Assembly: GCF_016107705.1 (NCBI RefSeq) | Contig: NZ_JAEHGC010000001.1 | Location: 496,001-560,000, forward strand | From: Neobacillus cucumis | Lineage (GTDB): Bacteria; Bacillota; Bacilli; Bacillales_B; DSM-18226 | Length of the DNA: 64,000 nucleotides | Reading direction: 5' to 3' | Translations under genes and position numbers: made by a program | Shown here: positions 48,975 to 57,597 of the stretch, piece by piece | Position numbering within the stretch: position 1 is the first letter of the stretch | Layout: every line of letters begins with the position of its first letter | Notes under the pieces: model-generated | Told to the model about the DNA's origin: nothing | What the model saw: only the letters and a program-made list of their open reading frames with translations | Database searches by the model: none

Positions 48975-49898
48975 TTATGTCACTCTCACTTTTTGAATCA
49001 GTTCTTTTCCTTCTCCATCCAATAGATGTGTAACCGTTCCGGGTCCTTTATCCCTGCTAAGGACAATGAATCTGCGAAAGATGTTTTGCTCAAGTATTCC
49101 TTTAAGTGAGGGCCTATTTTTTATTTCTTCAAGACTAGTTCCATGCGTGGTCATCATCAGTTTTATTCCTGCATGAACTGCCTCCTGAATCGCCTCCGCA
49201 TCTTCCTTTCGGCCAATTTCATCCACAATTAAAACATCCGGACTCATCGAACGAATCATCATCATCATTCCCTCTGCTTTTGGACAGGCATCTAAAACAT
49301 CCACACGATTCCCAAAGGTCAACTGCGGAACACCGTTAACACACCCAGCTATTTCACTTCGTTCGTCCACAATACCTACCTTGTTTGCCTGGATACCTTT
49401 TGTATAAACCCCGGTGGAAATGATTCGGGCAAAATCACGCAGCAAGGTTGTTTTCCCTGTTTGCGGGGGCCCAATCACCATCGTATTCATCCAAGTATCC
49501 TTATAAATAAAGGAAATAAATGGATCAGCAATTCCCACCTTCTCTCTGGCAATTCGAATATTAAAAGAAGAAATATCCCTAATTGCCTTGACCCTGCCGT
49601 CCTCAAGAATGACCTTTCCAGCAAGTCCAATCCGATGCCCTCCAGAAACGGTTATATATCCCCGTTTAAGTTCTTCCTCAAGGGTATAGATGGAAAAGTG
49701 GCTTATTTTATTCATTAAATGGAAGGCATCCTCCTGCTGAATTCGATACGATAGGAACTGGGGAGCTCCTTTCGTCGTAATTTCAATCGGCCGATTTATG
49801 CGAATTCGGATTTCTTCTAGCTCTTCTTTTTGATTAGGAGGGAGTTTACTGATTAGGTCTGCAATATTTTTTGGTAAAAAGTGAAGAATCGTTTCCAC
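48975..49898 (-). CDS. spoIIIAA: Stage III sporulation protein AA (ATPase)
   Basis: A 307-residue cytoplasmic AAA-type secretion ATPase, first gene of the operon. It has an N-terminal domain with GGHRIGLAGKV (about 105-115), Walker A VIGPPQTGKTTLLRD (near 145) and Walker B VLIVDEIGRKEDAEA (near 225), with an arginine-rich interface. It should power assembly or export through the SpoIIIA-SpoIIQ channel. The 208-base gap upstream to the divergent SIMPL gene must hold its sigma-E promoter; I could not place it confidently. Confidence 0.95.
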   Translation of the reverse strand: METILHFLPKNIADLISKLPPNQKEELEEIRIRINRPIEITTKGAPQFLSYRIQQEDAFHLMNKISHFSIYTLEEELKRGYITVSGGHRIGLAGKVILEDGRVKAIRDISSFNIRIAREKVGIADPFISFIYKDTWMNTMVIGPPQTGKTTLLRDFARIISTGVYTKGIQANKVGIVDERSEIAGCVNGVPQLTFGNRVDVLDACPKAEGMMMMIRSMSPDVLIVDEIGRKEDAEAIQEAVHAGIKLMMTTHGTSLEEIKNRPSLKGILEQNIFRRFIVLSRDKGPGTVTHLLDGEGKELIQKVRVT

Positions 49899-50107
49899 AA
49901 TGTATCCTCCTTGTTGTTGCTTGTCTCATTATTTAAAATGTATGCCTTTTAAGGCGCAATATGACTTTCAAATCAGGCAATTCTTTCAAAATTTCCTTTC
50001 CTTCTATTTTTTTCAGCCTAAATGATAGACGGTAAGAGCCCCTTAAGGAATACTTCCTGCTTTGCAACAGTATTTATAAAAAGAACATTGTAGGGGGGAG
50101 TCAACAA

Positions 50108-50758
50108 ATGTATCGTTACCAACAACCGGATCGTATAGGTAAAAACCATGTCATAAAAGTTACCGGGGAAGGGGAGCTTGCGGTGCAGCCTGATATGGCC
50201 AACGTAAATTTAGGTGTCATGACCGAGAATAAGGTATTGATGGAGGCACAGCAGCAAAATTCAGAGGCGGTTAACAAGTTAATTCAATCACTATTATCCT
50301 TAGGGGTTCCTCGAAAGAATCTACAAACCTTTGATTATAGAATTGATTCCGAATATGATTTTGAGCAAGGGAAACAAACTTTTCGTGCATATAAAGTGAC
50401 CTATATACTTAAAGTGAAATTAGAGGATTTAACATCAATTGGCAGGGTAATCGATACCGCGGTTCAAAACGGGGCTAATTATGTAGCAAATGTTCAATTT
50501 TCATTAAAAAATAAAGATGGGATTTATCAAAAAGCGCTTTCCCTCGCAATAAATAATGCGATTGAAAAAGCAAAAACCATTGCCAATACATTAAGGGTGA
50601 CATTAAATCCAACTCCCATTTTGCTTATTGAAGGCGGAACTATCCCACCTCCTATTTTGAATCCACAAATGACCTATGTGAAAGGGATTAGTTCCACTCA
50701 ATTTGAACCCGGCGAACTTATAGTCAAAGCAACGATTTCAGCTGAATTCGAATATTAA
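50108..50758 (+). CDS. SIMPL domain (DUF541) protein
   Basis: A 216-residue protein of the SIMPL family. It has VTGEGELAVQPDMANVNLGV (about residues 17-36), NLQTFDYRID with the typical Tyr/Gly pattern (near 76), a central VTYILKVKLEDLTSIG and a C-terminal beta strand EPGELIVKATISAEFEY. No signal peptide is seen, unlike many family members. Function is unknown. GGGGGG lies about eight bases before the ATG. It is the only plus-strand gene between spoIIIA and efp and has a strong terminator. Confidence 0.85.
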   Translation: MYRYQQPDRIGKNHVIKVTGEGELAVQPDMANVNLGVMTENKVLMEAQQQNSEAVNKLIQSLLSLGVPRKNLQTFDYRIDSEYDFEQGKQTFRAYKVTYILKVKLEDLTSIGRVIDTAVQNGANYVANVQFSLKNKDGIYQKALSLAINNAIEKAKTIANTLRVTLNPTPILLIEGGTIPPPILNPQMTYVKGISSTQFEPGELIVKATISAEFEY

Positions 50759-50827
50759 AGAAAACTCGCCGATTGGCGAGCCCCTAAGGGCGAATACAGA
50801 GGCGTAGTTGCACTTATGCGCAGGAAG

Positions 50828-50860
50828 AAAGTATAAACTTGGAAAAGTTTATACTTTTTT
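50828..50860 (+). terminator. Terminator of the SIMPL gene
   Basis: AAAGTATAAACTT and AAGTTTATACTTT form a perfect 13-bp stem around a four-base loop, followed by TTT on the plus strand. It also separates this gene from the convergent Ccm operon. Confidence 0.85.
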
Positions 50861-50867
50861 ACATTTA

Positions 50868-51374
50868 CTAGTCATACTTTTTAACAAAATTATAAAGCTG
50901 CATTTCGGTTACCGGGCCATTATAGTGTTCACGGATCACACCTTTTTTGTCAATCACAAAGGTTTCAGGCTGTCCTGTGACATTATATAATTTTGATATT
51001 TTAGCATTGTAATCAAAGACATAGGTTGCGGGTGTATTATATTTTTTCAAAAACTTCTTAACCCGGTCGATTGTTTCGCCTCTGTTCACCATAATCAATT
51101 TATATTGATCACCGTAATCTTTTGCAAAAGCTTCTAGTTCCGGTGCTTCCTCCTTACATGGTGCACACCATGTTGCAAAGTAATTCAAAACAACCACTTG
51201 ACCGCGAAAATCAGAAAGCTTTGTATTACTGCCTGCCAAATTTGGCAATTTAAAATTATAAGCTTGATCCCCTACATCTGTATGCTTCGCCTTACTCACT
51301 AAACTATAGGCGAAGAACGCAAACATTCCAATTAAAAGGATCAACACGACTGATTTGATGACACGCTGGTTCAT
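50868..51374 (-). CDS. ccmG: Membrane-anchored thioredoxin-like protein (CcmG/ResA type)
   Basis: A 168-residue TlpA-like thiol-disulfide oxidoreductase. One membrane anchor (about residues 8-25) places the thioredoxin domain outside. The active site is WCAPC (Cys70, Cys73) in YFATWCAPCKEEAPELEAF; the cis-Pro region is VTGQPETFVID with the Glu typical of CcmG/ResA. It would reduce the haem-binding cysteines of apocytochrome c. It closes the Ccm operon, which is why CcmG is preferred over ResA; the domain itself does not decide. Confidence 0.85.
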   Translation of the reverse strand: MNQRVIKSVVLILLIGMFAFFAYSLVSKAKHTDVGDQAYNFKLPNLAGSNTKLSDFRGQVVVLNYFATWCAPCKEEAPELEAFAKDYGDQYKLIMVNRGETIDRVKKFLKKYNTPATYVFDYNAKISKLYNVTGQPETFVIDKKGVIREHYNGPVTEMQLYNFVKKYD

Positions 51375-51397
51375 CGCATATCCTCCAAATTCGCTTC

Positions 51398-51529
51398 TTA
51401 TTTATCCAGCTGTTTCAAGAACTCGATTTCTTTTTTAAGCTTGCTTTGTTTCTTGTCAATCACAAACAAATATGAAAATATAATCACCCAGGCAACCGAA
51501 TAAGCAGCATACATAAATCCATAATTCAT
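51398..51529 (-). CDS. ccmD: CcmD-like small membrane protein
   Basis: A 43-residue protein with a single membrane helix. It begins MNYGFMYAAYSVAWVII, matching the YxxxAYxxxW type start of CcmD, and ends in a positively charged cytoplasmic helix with DKKQSKLKKEIEFLKQLDK. GGAGG lies before the ATG, and it directly follows ccmC by 12 bases. CcmD stabilises the CcmABC-CcmE haem-release complex. Its size, topology and position support the call; the sequence family is too short for certainty. Confidence 0.82.
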   Translation of the reverse strand: MNYGFMYAAYSVAWVIIFSYLFVIDKKQSKLKKEIEFLKQLDK

Positions 51530-51541
51530 TTTACATTCCTC

Positions 51542-52303
51542 CTAATTTTCAATGCTTTCTCTTAATTTTTCTTTATATTGATCTACTTTAATTTTCATAT
51601 TTTCGAGTGTTACGCCTTTGTTAAGTAAATAGGAATAAAGAAGGGTAAACGTCGCAATCGTAACCAACAAAGCTACAAGCATCGTTGGGGCAATCCCCTC
51701 TCCTTTTTGAGAAGGGCCCTCCCCGAAAACAATCGGATGAAGTTTTGTCTGCCACCAGCGAATTGCAAAGAATACAATCGGAACATCAACAAAGCCAATG
51801 ATTCCGAATACAGCAGACAGCCTTGCCTTTTTATCCCAGACTCCATCCATATGACGAATCATGATGTATGCAATATATATAAAGAATAGGATTAACGTCG
51901 TAATTAAACGGGGCTCCCATACCCACCAAGTATTCCATGATGATTTTGCCCAAATGGGGCCAGTTGTTAGTACAATAAGAGTAAATACTACCCCAATTTC
52001 CGCGGAAACATAGGCATATGTATCAAAGATTCTTTTCCGCTTGATCAAAAACAATATGCTAAACAAAAAGGTGATAAAAAAGGCAAAAAAGGCTACCCAT
52101 GCGGAACTAACATGAAAATAAAAGATCTTTTGTGCCGCACCCATTGTTTTTTCTTCCTCTGCATATAAGAAGATAAAATAAAGGGATAAAAGCATTGCAA
52201 TAACCGTACTGCCAAATAATATTTTAGGTAACCTCGAGCCCTTTGCTTCGTCCAATTGAGGTAAAGGAAGCGTGACCTTTTCCCGTTCGAGATTCATACT
52301 CAT
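51542..52303 (-). CDS. ccmC: Haem exporter/handling protein CcmC
   Basis: A 253-residue protein with six membrane helices and the tryptophan-rich haem-handling motif GPIWAKSSWNTWWVWEPRL (near 125), a variant of WGxxWxWD with Glu. External His residues flank it (YFHVSSAW near 66, LHPIVF near 190). CcmC loads haem onto CcmE. GGAGG lies eight bases before ATG. In Bacillus the System II ccsA/ResC homologue shares this motif, but the company of ccmA, B, D, E and F identifies it as CcmC. Confidence 0.93.
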   Translation of the reverse strand: MSMNLEREKVTLPLPQLDEAKGSRLPKILFGSTVIAMLLSLYFIFLYAEEEKTMGAAQKIFYFHVSSAWVAFFAFFITFLFSILFLIKRKRIFDTYAYVSAEIGVVFTLIVLTTGPIWAKSSWNTWWVWEPRLITTLILFFIYIAYIMIRHMDGVWDKKARLSAVFGIIGFVDVPIVFFAIRWWQTKLHPIVFGEGPSQKGEGIAPTMLVALLVTIATFTLLYSYLLNKGVTLENMKIKVDQYKEKLRESIEN

Positions 52304-52306
52304 TTC

Positions 52307-52987
52307 TTAAACCTCCAATACATAATCGATTAATAAAAACGAAACCACGAAGAAAATAATATCGTATGCTGTGACCATTTGCGTCCATGAAAGCGCACTT
52401 GATAATTTGCTCATATCCGTTAAAATAATCCTGGTTGCTTGGGTAACCCCAATTAGGATCGGACTTGTAATTGGAAATAATAATAATGGCAACAGCATTT
52501 CGCTGCTTCTGGAATTAGCAGCCAGGGCAGCTAAAAAAGTACCGATAGAAATAAACCCAAAGCTGCCGACAAAGATTACTAGAATAAAATAACCGACACT
52601 TCCAAGCATTTTGAAATCAAATAATAAGAATAAAAACGGGATGGAAACCAGTTCAACAATCAGAATCATCGTGAAATTTGCGATGAATTTTCCTAAAAAA
52701 ATACTAGCAGCTTCCATCGGAGCCACCAATAAACCCTGAATCGTATCATTTCGCTGCTCGGAAATAAACGAACGGTTAAGGCCTAAGATACCGGCAAAAA
52801 CGATAATCACCCAAATAATCCCGGGGATAACAGCCTTGGTTGTATTATTAGCCGGATCAAAGGCGAAGCTGAAAACCACGATGACAAGCCCGGCAAAAAT
52901 AATCTGGGTTACTAATATTTGCTTTGTTTTTAATTCTGAGAGTAAATCTTTCTTTGCTAGCAGGAGCGCTGTTCGAAAAAGGTTCAT
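52307..52987 (-). CDS. ccmB: Haem ABC exporter membrane subunit CcmB
   Basis: A 226-residue protein with six membrane helices, no ATPase motif, and the CcmB features KKDLLSELKTKQ at the start, ITSPILIGVTQAT and a final hydrophobic segment. With CcmA it releases holo-CcmE from CcmC using ATP. The gene overlaps ccmA by four bases (ATGA), indicating coupled translation, and lies three bases before ccmC. Confidence 0.94.
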   Translation of the reverse strand: MNLFRTALLLAKKDLLSELKTKQILVTQIIFAGLVIVVFSFAFDPANNTTKAVIPGIIWVIIVFAGILGLNRSFISEQRNDTIQGLLVAPMEAASIFLGKFIANFTMILIVELVSIPFLFLLFDFKMLGSVGYFILVIFVGSFGFISIGTFLAALAANSRSSEMLLPLLLFPITSPILIGVTQATRIILTDMSKLSSALSWTQMVTAYDIIFFVVSFLLIDYVLEV

Positions 52988-53688
52988 GATGCTCCCTCCA
53001 CCTGCAGCTCATATTTTTGAGAAACGATGCTAAGGGCCTGATCCTTGATGCGAAAATCATCGACAATTTTCCCATTTTTCACAATGATAATCCGGTCACA
53101 AATTTCAGCAGCTTGTTTAAAATCATGTGTAACCATCAAGGTTGTTGCCCCTTTTTCTTTCATGGAAAGGATTGCTTTGTTTAATATCGTTATCGCCCCT
53201 TGATCTAATCCAGTATGCGGCTCATCGAGTAGCAGGATTTCCGGATCATGAATAATCGCTCGGGCAATTGCAATTCTTTGGATCATCCCACGGGAAAAAT
53301 TCTTTACCGGTTCATTTAAAAAGAATGACAATCCTACCTCTTTTACCAGTTCAACCGCTTTTTTTTCGACCTCTTTCACACCATAAACATTTCCATAGAA
53401 CACAAGATTTTCTAAAGGTGAGTAATGATCATAAAGTAAGCTTGAATGGGGCAGGTATCCTAATATTTTTTTAATCTCGGTTTGGTTCTTTTTTAACTCC
53501 AAACCATTTACTTTGAGAATTCCCGAAGTGGGTTTTATTAGGGAAGCAAGCACCTTTAACAGGGTACTTTTCCCCGCACCGTTTGGTCCAAGAATGGCTA
53601 CTGTTTCTCCTTTTTTAATAGAGAGGTCTACTCCGCGTAAAATTAATTTGTTGTCCGCTTGCTTAGTAAGTTTTTGTATTTCTATCAT
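52984..53688 (-). CDS. ccmA: Haem ABC exporter ATPase CcmA
   Basis: A 234-residue ABC ATPase. Walker A is GPNGAGKST (about residues 34-42), the signature FSRGMIQRIAIARA (near 133; SRG instead of SGG, common in CcmA) and Walker B ILLLDEPHTGLD (near 155), with the switch His in VTHDFKQA. GGGGGG lies six bases before the ATG. The first of the ccmA-B-C-D-G block. Confidence 0.93.
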   Translation of the reverse strand: MIEIQKLTKQADNKLILRGVDLSIKKGETVAILGPNGAGKSTLLKVLASLIKPTSGILKVNGLELKKNQTEIKKILGYLPHSSLLYDHYSPLENLVFYGNVYGVKEVEKKAVELVKEVGLSFFLNEPVKNFSRGMIQRIAIARAIIHDPEILLLDEPHTGLDQGAITILNKAILSMKEKGATTLMVTHDFKQAAEICDRIIIVKNGKIVDDFRIKDQALSIVSQKYELQVEGAS

Positions 53689-53711
53689 TGCAGTCCCCCC
53701 AAACTAGAAGC

Positions 53712-54704
53712 TTACTCTATATATTTCCGTAAACTCAATTTCACTTGGACCAAATGCTGTTTATATGCATTGAGTTTTGCCTGATAATCATCCTCAGACA
53801 GGCTTCCATCCCCGAAGGTTTCTTCGAGCTCAAGAATTTTATCCAAAATAGCCTTTTGTTTTGCCATTAACAGCTTAAACGCATTTTCTTCCTTATCTGC
53901 ACCAAGCCTTTCCTCTTCCAATCTCGCTTTTCTTTTAAAGTAGGCAAAATAAGAGACTCCCGCGATGATCATGGCAAGCAATACGATTAAAAAGATGTGC
54001 GGGTTAAAGCGCCTTAGTGCAGATTGCTCCCACATGCGAATATGTCCAGGATTATGAAACGCAGGTGCCGTTCGTGTAACGGATGTTGTTTTAGCGCTAT
54101 TTTTCTCTACCGCCGCCGCAGTTCCTTCTGTGGAAGGCTGTTTATCCTTGTTATAAAAAAGCGTAAAGGACTGGTCCACTTTAATTCCTTCGACGCTATA
54201 ACCCCAATAGTTTTGATTTTCAAATTTAAAGAATCCCTGTTCTGTTGCTTCCACACCCTTAAATTCAACACTTCCCATGCCTTCAGGGACTAGGACCTGC
54301 ATCGTTTGCACAGGATAATCAAATGAAAGGGTAATTCCCTTCCCCTTTGGCATCCGATAACTGTAGGGAAGAACCTGTGTTTGATTAGCCGGGATTGAAT
54401 CCTTTGTAATAAACCCTGTATCCATCTGTTTTATTGCTATTTTACTATCTAAAAAATTTAAGTCTGTAGCTCCTGCCGGTAAGGTTACCTTTAATACTCC
54501 GTCACTTTTTCCATCCCCGTTAAATTCCTGGGCAGTTTCATTCGAATAATTGACCATATTCATCATATTCGTGGAGCCATCTTCTGCAGGGCTTACTACA
54601 AGATAATGCATATCAATTGAAATCTTTGAATTGGATGCTGCCATCCCATTTAAGGGAAGAAACAGCAACAACCCAAGGAAGAAAATGGTGATCTCCTTAA
54701 TCAC
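53712..54704 (-). CDS. Uncharacterised exported membrane protein of the Ccm cluster (orf330)
   Basis: A 330-residue protein I do not recognise. It has a signal peptide (residues 1-22), an extracytoplasmic beta-rich domain (about 25-215), a Thr/Ala/Pro linker, one membrane helix near 235-252 and a cytoplasmic coiled-coil tail. The tail ends in a helix-turn-helix of the pattern DGSLSEDDYQAKLNAYK, related to those in orf126 and orf352. Topology matches orf352 at the head of the operon. It starts four bases inside orf126 and lies just before ccmA. A role in haem or apocytochrome handling is inferred only from place. Confidence 0.8.
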   Translation of the reverse strand: MIKEITIFFLGLLLFLPLNGMAASNSKISIDMHYLVVSPAEDGSTNMMNMVNYSNETAQEFNGDGKSDGVLKVTLPAGATDLNFLDSKIAIKQMDTGFITKDSIPANQTQVLPYSYRMPKGKGITLSFDYPVQTMQVLVPEGMGSVEFKGVEATEQGFFKFENQNYWGYSVEGIKVDQSFTLFYNKDKQPSTEGTAAAVEKNSAKTTSVTRTAPAFHNPGHIRMWEQSALRRFNPHIFLIVLLAMIIAGVSYFAYFKRKARLEEERLGADKEENAFKLLMAKQKAILDKILELEETFGDGSLSEDDYQAKLNAYKQHLVQVKLSLRKYIE

Positions 54705-55072
54705 TTCCCTTCCCCCTTTTTCTTTTTATAGCTTTTCATAGTTGCTTCAATTTCTCGTTCTATTTCAGCCATTAGCGCTTGATCCATCTTCTGTTCATCG
54801 ACATGCTCGTCTTCTTTCATCAAAACGGCAATCTGAATCTCGTACTGTTTCTTTAAGTGGTGATAATCGGTTTGCGATATTTTATCCATCTTGTACTCAA
54901 ACTCTAATTCATTGAGTGTTGTCAGCAGTGCTTCTTTCGTCCCAGCCAGTTCCTGCTTTGCACTGCCCGGTAAATAAGCATCAAATTTAAAAAGTGGTGA
55001 TATGGTTAAAAATAAACAGACCAGTAATAATGCAACTGTAAAAATGATTGATATGATTGAAATATCGTGCAT
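54701..55072 (-). CDS. Small membrane protein, CcmI-N-terminus-like (orf126)
   Basis: A 123-residue protein from the ATG at 55072 (126 from a GTG at 55081). One N-terminal membrane helix (about residues 5-25) is followed by a cytoplasmic helical region with LNELEFEYKMDKISQTDYHHLKKQ split by a turn at KMDKIS, then a Glu/Lys-rich tail. This resembles the short membrane-plus-helix segment of CcmI without its TPR domain. It lies 13 bases after the ccmH-like stop and overlaps orf330. Function is not established. Confidence 0.78.
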   Translation of the reverse strand: MHDISIISIIFTVALLLVCLFLTISPLFKFDAYLPGSAKQELAGTKEALLTTLNELEFEYKMDKISQTDYHHLKKQYEIQIAVLMKEDEHVDEQKMDQALMAEIEREIEATMKSYKKKKGEGK

Positions 55073-55084
55073 TTTGTTCACATC

Positions 55085-55588
55085 CTAGAGATACTTTTTA
55101 CGTTCCTCATCAATCATGGAGGAAAGGATTTCTCCTTCAACCTCATCCTTATTTGCTTCAGCTTCAAGGACAGGTTCATCCCCTTCCTTTTTCCTCACCC
55201 ATTTTCTAATGACGAAAAATAATGAAGCGGCAGCAAGTCCTAACACGACGAAAGGAAGAATCCAGGCAGTCAAGCTAAATCCACTTTTTTCAGGAGCAGT
55301 TAAGATTTCTTCACCGTAGATATTGACGTAATAATCGCGGATTTTATCCTTGTCCCAGCCCTTATTCATCATGCCAACTAGATCCTTCTTAAACTCTTTC
55401 GTAAGACTGCATGTATTTGGATCGCACTCAAAATGATCCTGTCCACAGCCGCATGTGCAGGAAAATTGTGAAGCTACAGCTTTAAATTCAGCTGATTTAT
55501 AGTCGATGGTTCTGGCATCTACACGAAAGAAGGATGCTTGAAAGATAAATGCTATGAGGATAAGCCCAATAGAATATTTGTATTTCAT
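55085..55588 (-). CDS. ccmH: CcmH-like protein with a CxCxC cluster
   Basis: A 167-residue exported protein. After a signal or anchor (about residues 5-22) comes FSCTCGCGQDHFECDPNTC (Cys44, Cys46, Cys48, Cys55, Cys60), then a helical bundle with DKIRDYYVNIYGEEILTAP (about residues 81-99) as in CcmH, a membrane helix (about 105-127) and a charged tail. Canonical CcmH has LRCxxC; here the first pair is replaced by closely packed cysteines. It would reduce or hold apocytochrome c. ATG at 55588 with AGAGGTGG is used; a longer frame enters ccmF. Confidence 0.85.
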   Translation of the reverse strand: MKYKYSIGLILIAFIFQASFFRVDARTIDYKSAEFKAVASQFSCTCGCGQDHFECDPNTCSLTKEFKKDLVGMMNKGWDKDKIRDYYVNIYGEEILTAPEKSGFSLTAWILPFVVLGLAAASLFFVIRKWVRKKEGDEPVLEAEANKDEVEGEILSSMIDEERKKYL

Positions 55589-55589
55589 A

Positions 55590-57572
55590 CTAAGCCACCT
55601 CTTTACGTACTCCTGTGTATCTAGGAGTAATATTTTGATATTTTCCATTCCATACAGCAAACAATGCCCCAATCACAATCATGAAAGACCCAAGCCATAA
55701 CCAATCCATCATTGGATTAACTTTAACGACAAATGTGGCCTTGCCATCATCTTCCCAGGCACTTAGGACAATATATAAGTCTTCTTTTAAAGAAGAAATA
55801 ATTGCCACCTCAGAAGAAGGTTCTTCCCAGTTACCGTAAAAAACCTTTTGTGGTTCAAAGGAGCCAAGCTTTTTCCCATCCTTAAAGACAGTAACATCCG
55901 CGTAGACAATATCATTAATTCCTTCTTTTTTCTGATCCAGCCGTTCATAATTGATACGATAATCTTTAATGTCAATAGAGCCGCCTAAAGGAACCGTTTT
56001 CATCGTCTGCAAATCATAGTTTTGCGAACCTATAATCCCCATTGTGATAAAAGCAATCCCAAGGTGAACAAGATAGCCTCCATAGCGGCGGCGATTTTTA
56101 ATCATTAAACGGTAAAGTGCGACGAATGGACTTTCCTTCGTCATTTTTCTCCTTGCTTTTACGCCTCGATAAAACTCTAAATAGTGGGTAATAAATAATA
56201 GAATAATAACTCCATAGCCGATAACCGCCCATGCTTTCTGGATACCGAGCACAATCATTAACACCATACCAGCCACTGCAAGGATAGCAGGAATCATAAA
56301 GTTTTTCTTTAAATTTTTTACAGTAGAACGTTGCCAGGCAAGCATTGGACAAACAGCCATCACAAACATCATCGATAAAAGAATTGGCGCTTCTACTTTA
56401 TTAAAGAAAGGAAGCCCAACCGTTACCTTCGTTCCACGAACAGCCTCTGAAACGAGCGGAAAGATGGTTCCCCAGAACACGGCGAAAGCTGCTCCAACTA
56501 ATAATAGATTGTTAACTAAGAAACTGCTTTCCTTTGAAACAAATGATGTAAATTCTCCTGCACTTCTTTTAAGGAGGTTATAACGGCTCATCAGCACGTA
56601 TAATGCCCCAATGACGGCTACCCCCATAAAGATTAGGAAGTATAATCCGAGATTTGAGTTTGCAAACGCATGGACAGAGGTAAGAACTCCACTTCGGACC
56701 AGGAATGTTCCGAATAGTGTCAATGCATAGGAAACAATAATTAAGCTGATATTCCAAACCTTTAACATATTTTTTCGTTCTTGAATCATAACAGAGTGTA
56801 AAAAAGCGGTTGCCGTTAACCACGGCATAAACGAAGCGTTCTCTACCGGATCCCATGCCCAGTATCCGCCCCAGCCTAGTTCAACATACGCCCATTGCCC
56901 CCCAAAGATATTGCCTAAGCTTAGAAACAACCAAGCAATAATCGTCCACCGTCTTGTCATTTTAATCCAAAAATCATCGACATTTTTCAGGATTAAGGCA
57001 GCCATAGCAAATGCAAAAGGAACAGCCAATCCAACATAGCCAAGATAAAGGGTCACAGGATGAATAATCATCCCTGGATTTTGAAGCATTGGATTTAGGC
57101 CCTTACCTTCCGCAGGTATTTCTGTCAGTACGGCGAACGGTTTTGCTACAAAGCCAAGGATGAAAAAGAAGAAAACCGCATTGGCTAATAGAATCGCAGA
57201 AATATATGGAACCATTGGGTTCCCTTTCATTTTTTTAGAAAAACCAATCATGATCGAATACAATGTTAAGAAAAAAGTCCATAATAGCAGGGAACCGGAA
57301 TTTCCTGCCCATAAAGCCGTGAGTTTATAAATAATCGGAAGCTCACTGCTTGTATAGTCTGTTACATATTCATATTGAAATTGAGAAGTTGCTAATAGAT
57401 ACAGTAATGAAATCATGGCAAAAGCTGCGCAGGTAAATAGGGCAACCATTGCCCCCTTACCACTATTGATAAACCGCTGATTCTTTGTGCTAATTCCTAG
57501 TGTCATAATGAGAAGAGCGTATATGGCAAGTGCTAATCCAATATAAATTGTGGCATTCGCGAATAAATACAT
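55590..57572 (-). CDS. ccmF: Cytochrome c haem ligation protein CcmF
   Basis: The 660-residue core of the haem ligase, with about 14-15 membrane helices. The WWD motif is in GQWAYVELGWGGYWAWDPVE (about residues 222-241), followed by NASFMPWL. A large periplasmic loop lies near the C-terminus (about 535-630), and conserved His residues sit in loops such as MIIHPVTLY (near 166). It takes haem from CcmE and attaches it to CxxCH. Length matches full CcmF. It is 17 bases after ccmE. Confidence 0.96.
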   Translation of the reverse strand: MYLFANATIYIGLALAIYALLIMTLGISTKNQRFINSGKGAMVALFTCAAFAMISLLYLLATSQFQYEYVTDYTSSELPIIYKLTALWAGNSGSLLLWTFFLTLYSIMIGFSKKMKGNPMVPYISAILLANAVFFFFILGFVAKPFAVLTEIPAEGKGLNPMLQNPGMIIHPVTLYLGYVGLAVPFAFAMAALILKNVDDFWIKMTRRWTIIAWLFLSLGNIFGGQWAYVELGWGGYWAWDPVENASFMPWLTATAFLHSVMIQERKNMLKVWNISLIIVSYALTLFGTFLVRSGVLTSVHAFANSNLGLYFLIFMGVAVIGALYVLMSRYNLLKRSAGEFTSFVSKESSFLVNNLLLVGAAFAVFWGTIFPLVSEAVRGTKVTVGLPFFNKVEAPILLSMMFVMAVCPMLAWQRSTVKNLKKNFMIPAILAVAGMVLMIVLGIQKAWAVIGYGVIILLFITHYLEFYRGVKARRKMTKESPFVALYRLMIKNRRRYGGYLVHLGIAFITMGIIGSQNYDLQTMKTVPLGGSIDIKDYRINYERLDQKKEGINDIVYADVTVFKDGKKLGSFEPQKVFYGNWEEPSSEVAIISSLKEDLYIVLSAWEDDGKATFVVKVNPMMDWLWLGSFMIVIGALFAVWNGKYQNITPRYTGVRKEVA

Positions 57573-57597
57573 TTTGTCACCTTCTAATGTCTCTCTC

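Noticed and set aside
50766..50781. CTCGCC-GATT-GGCGAG hairpin after the SIMPL gene
   Set aside because: No T-run follows; the stronger hairpin at 50828-50857 is the better terminator.
50868..51374. ResA of a System II operon
   Set aside because: No resB or resC is present here; the neighbours are ccm genes, so CcmG is the simpler reading although the domain is shared.
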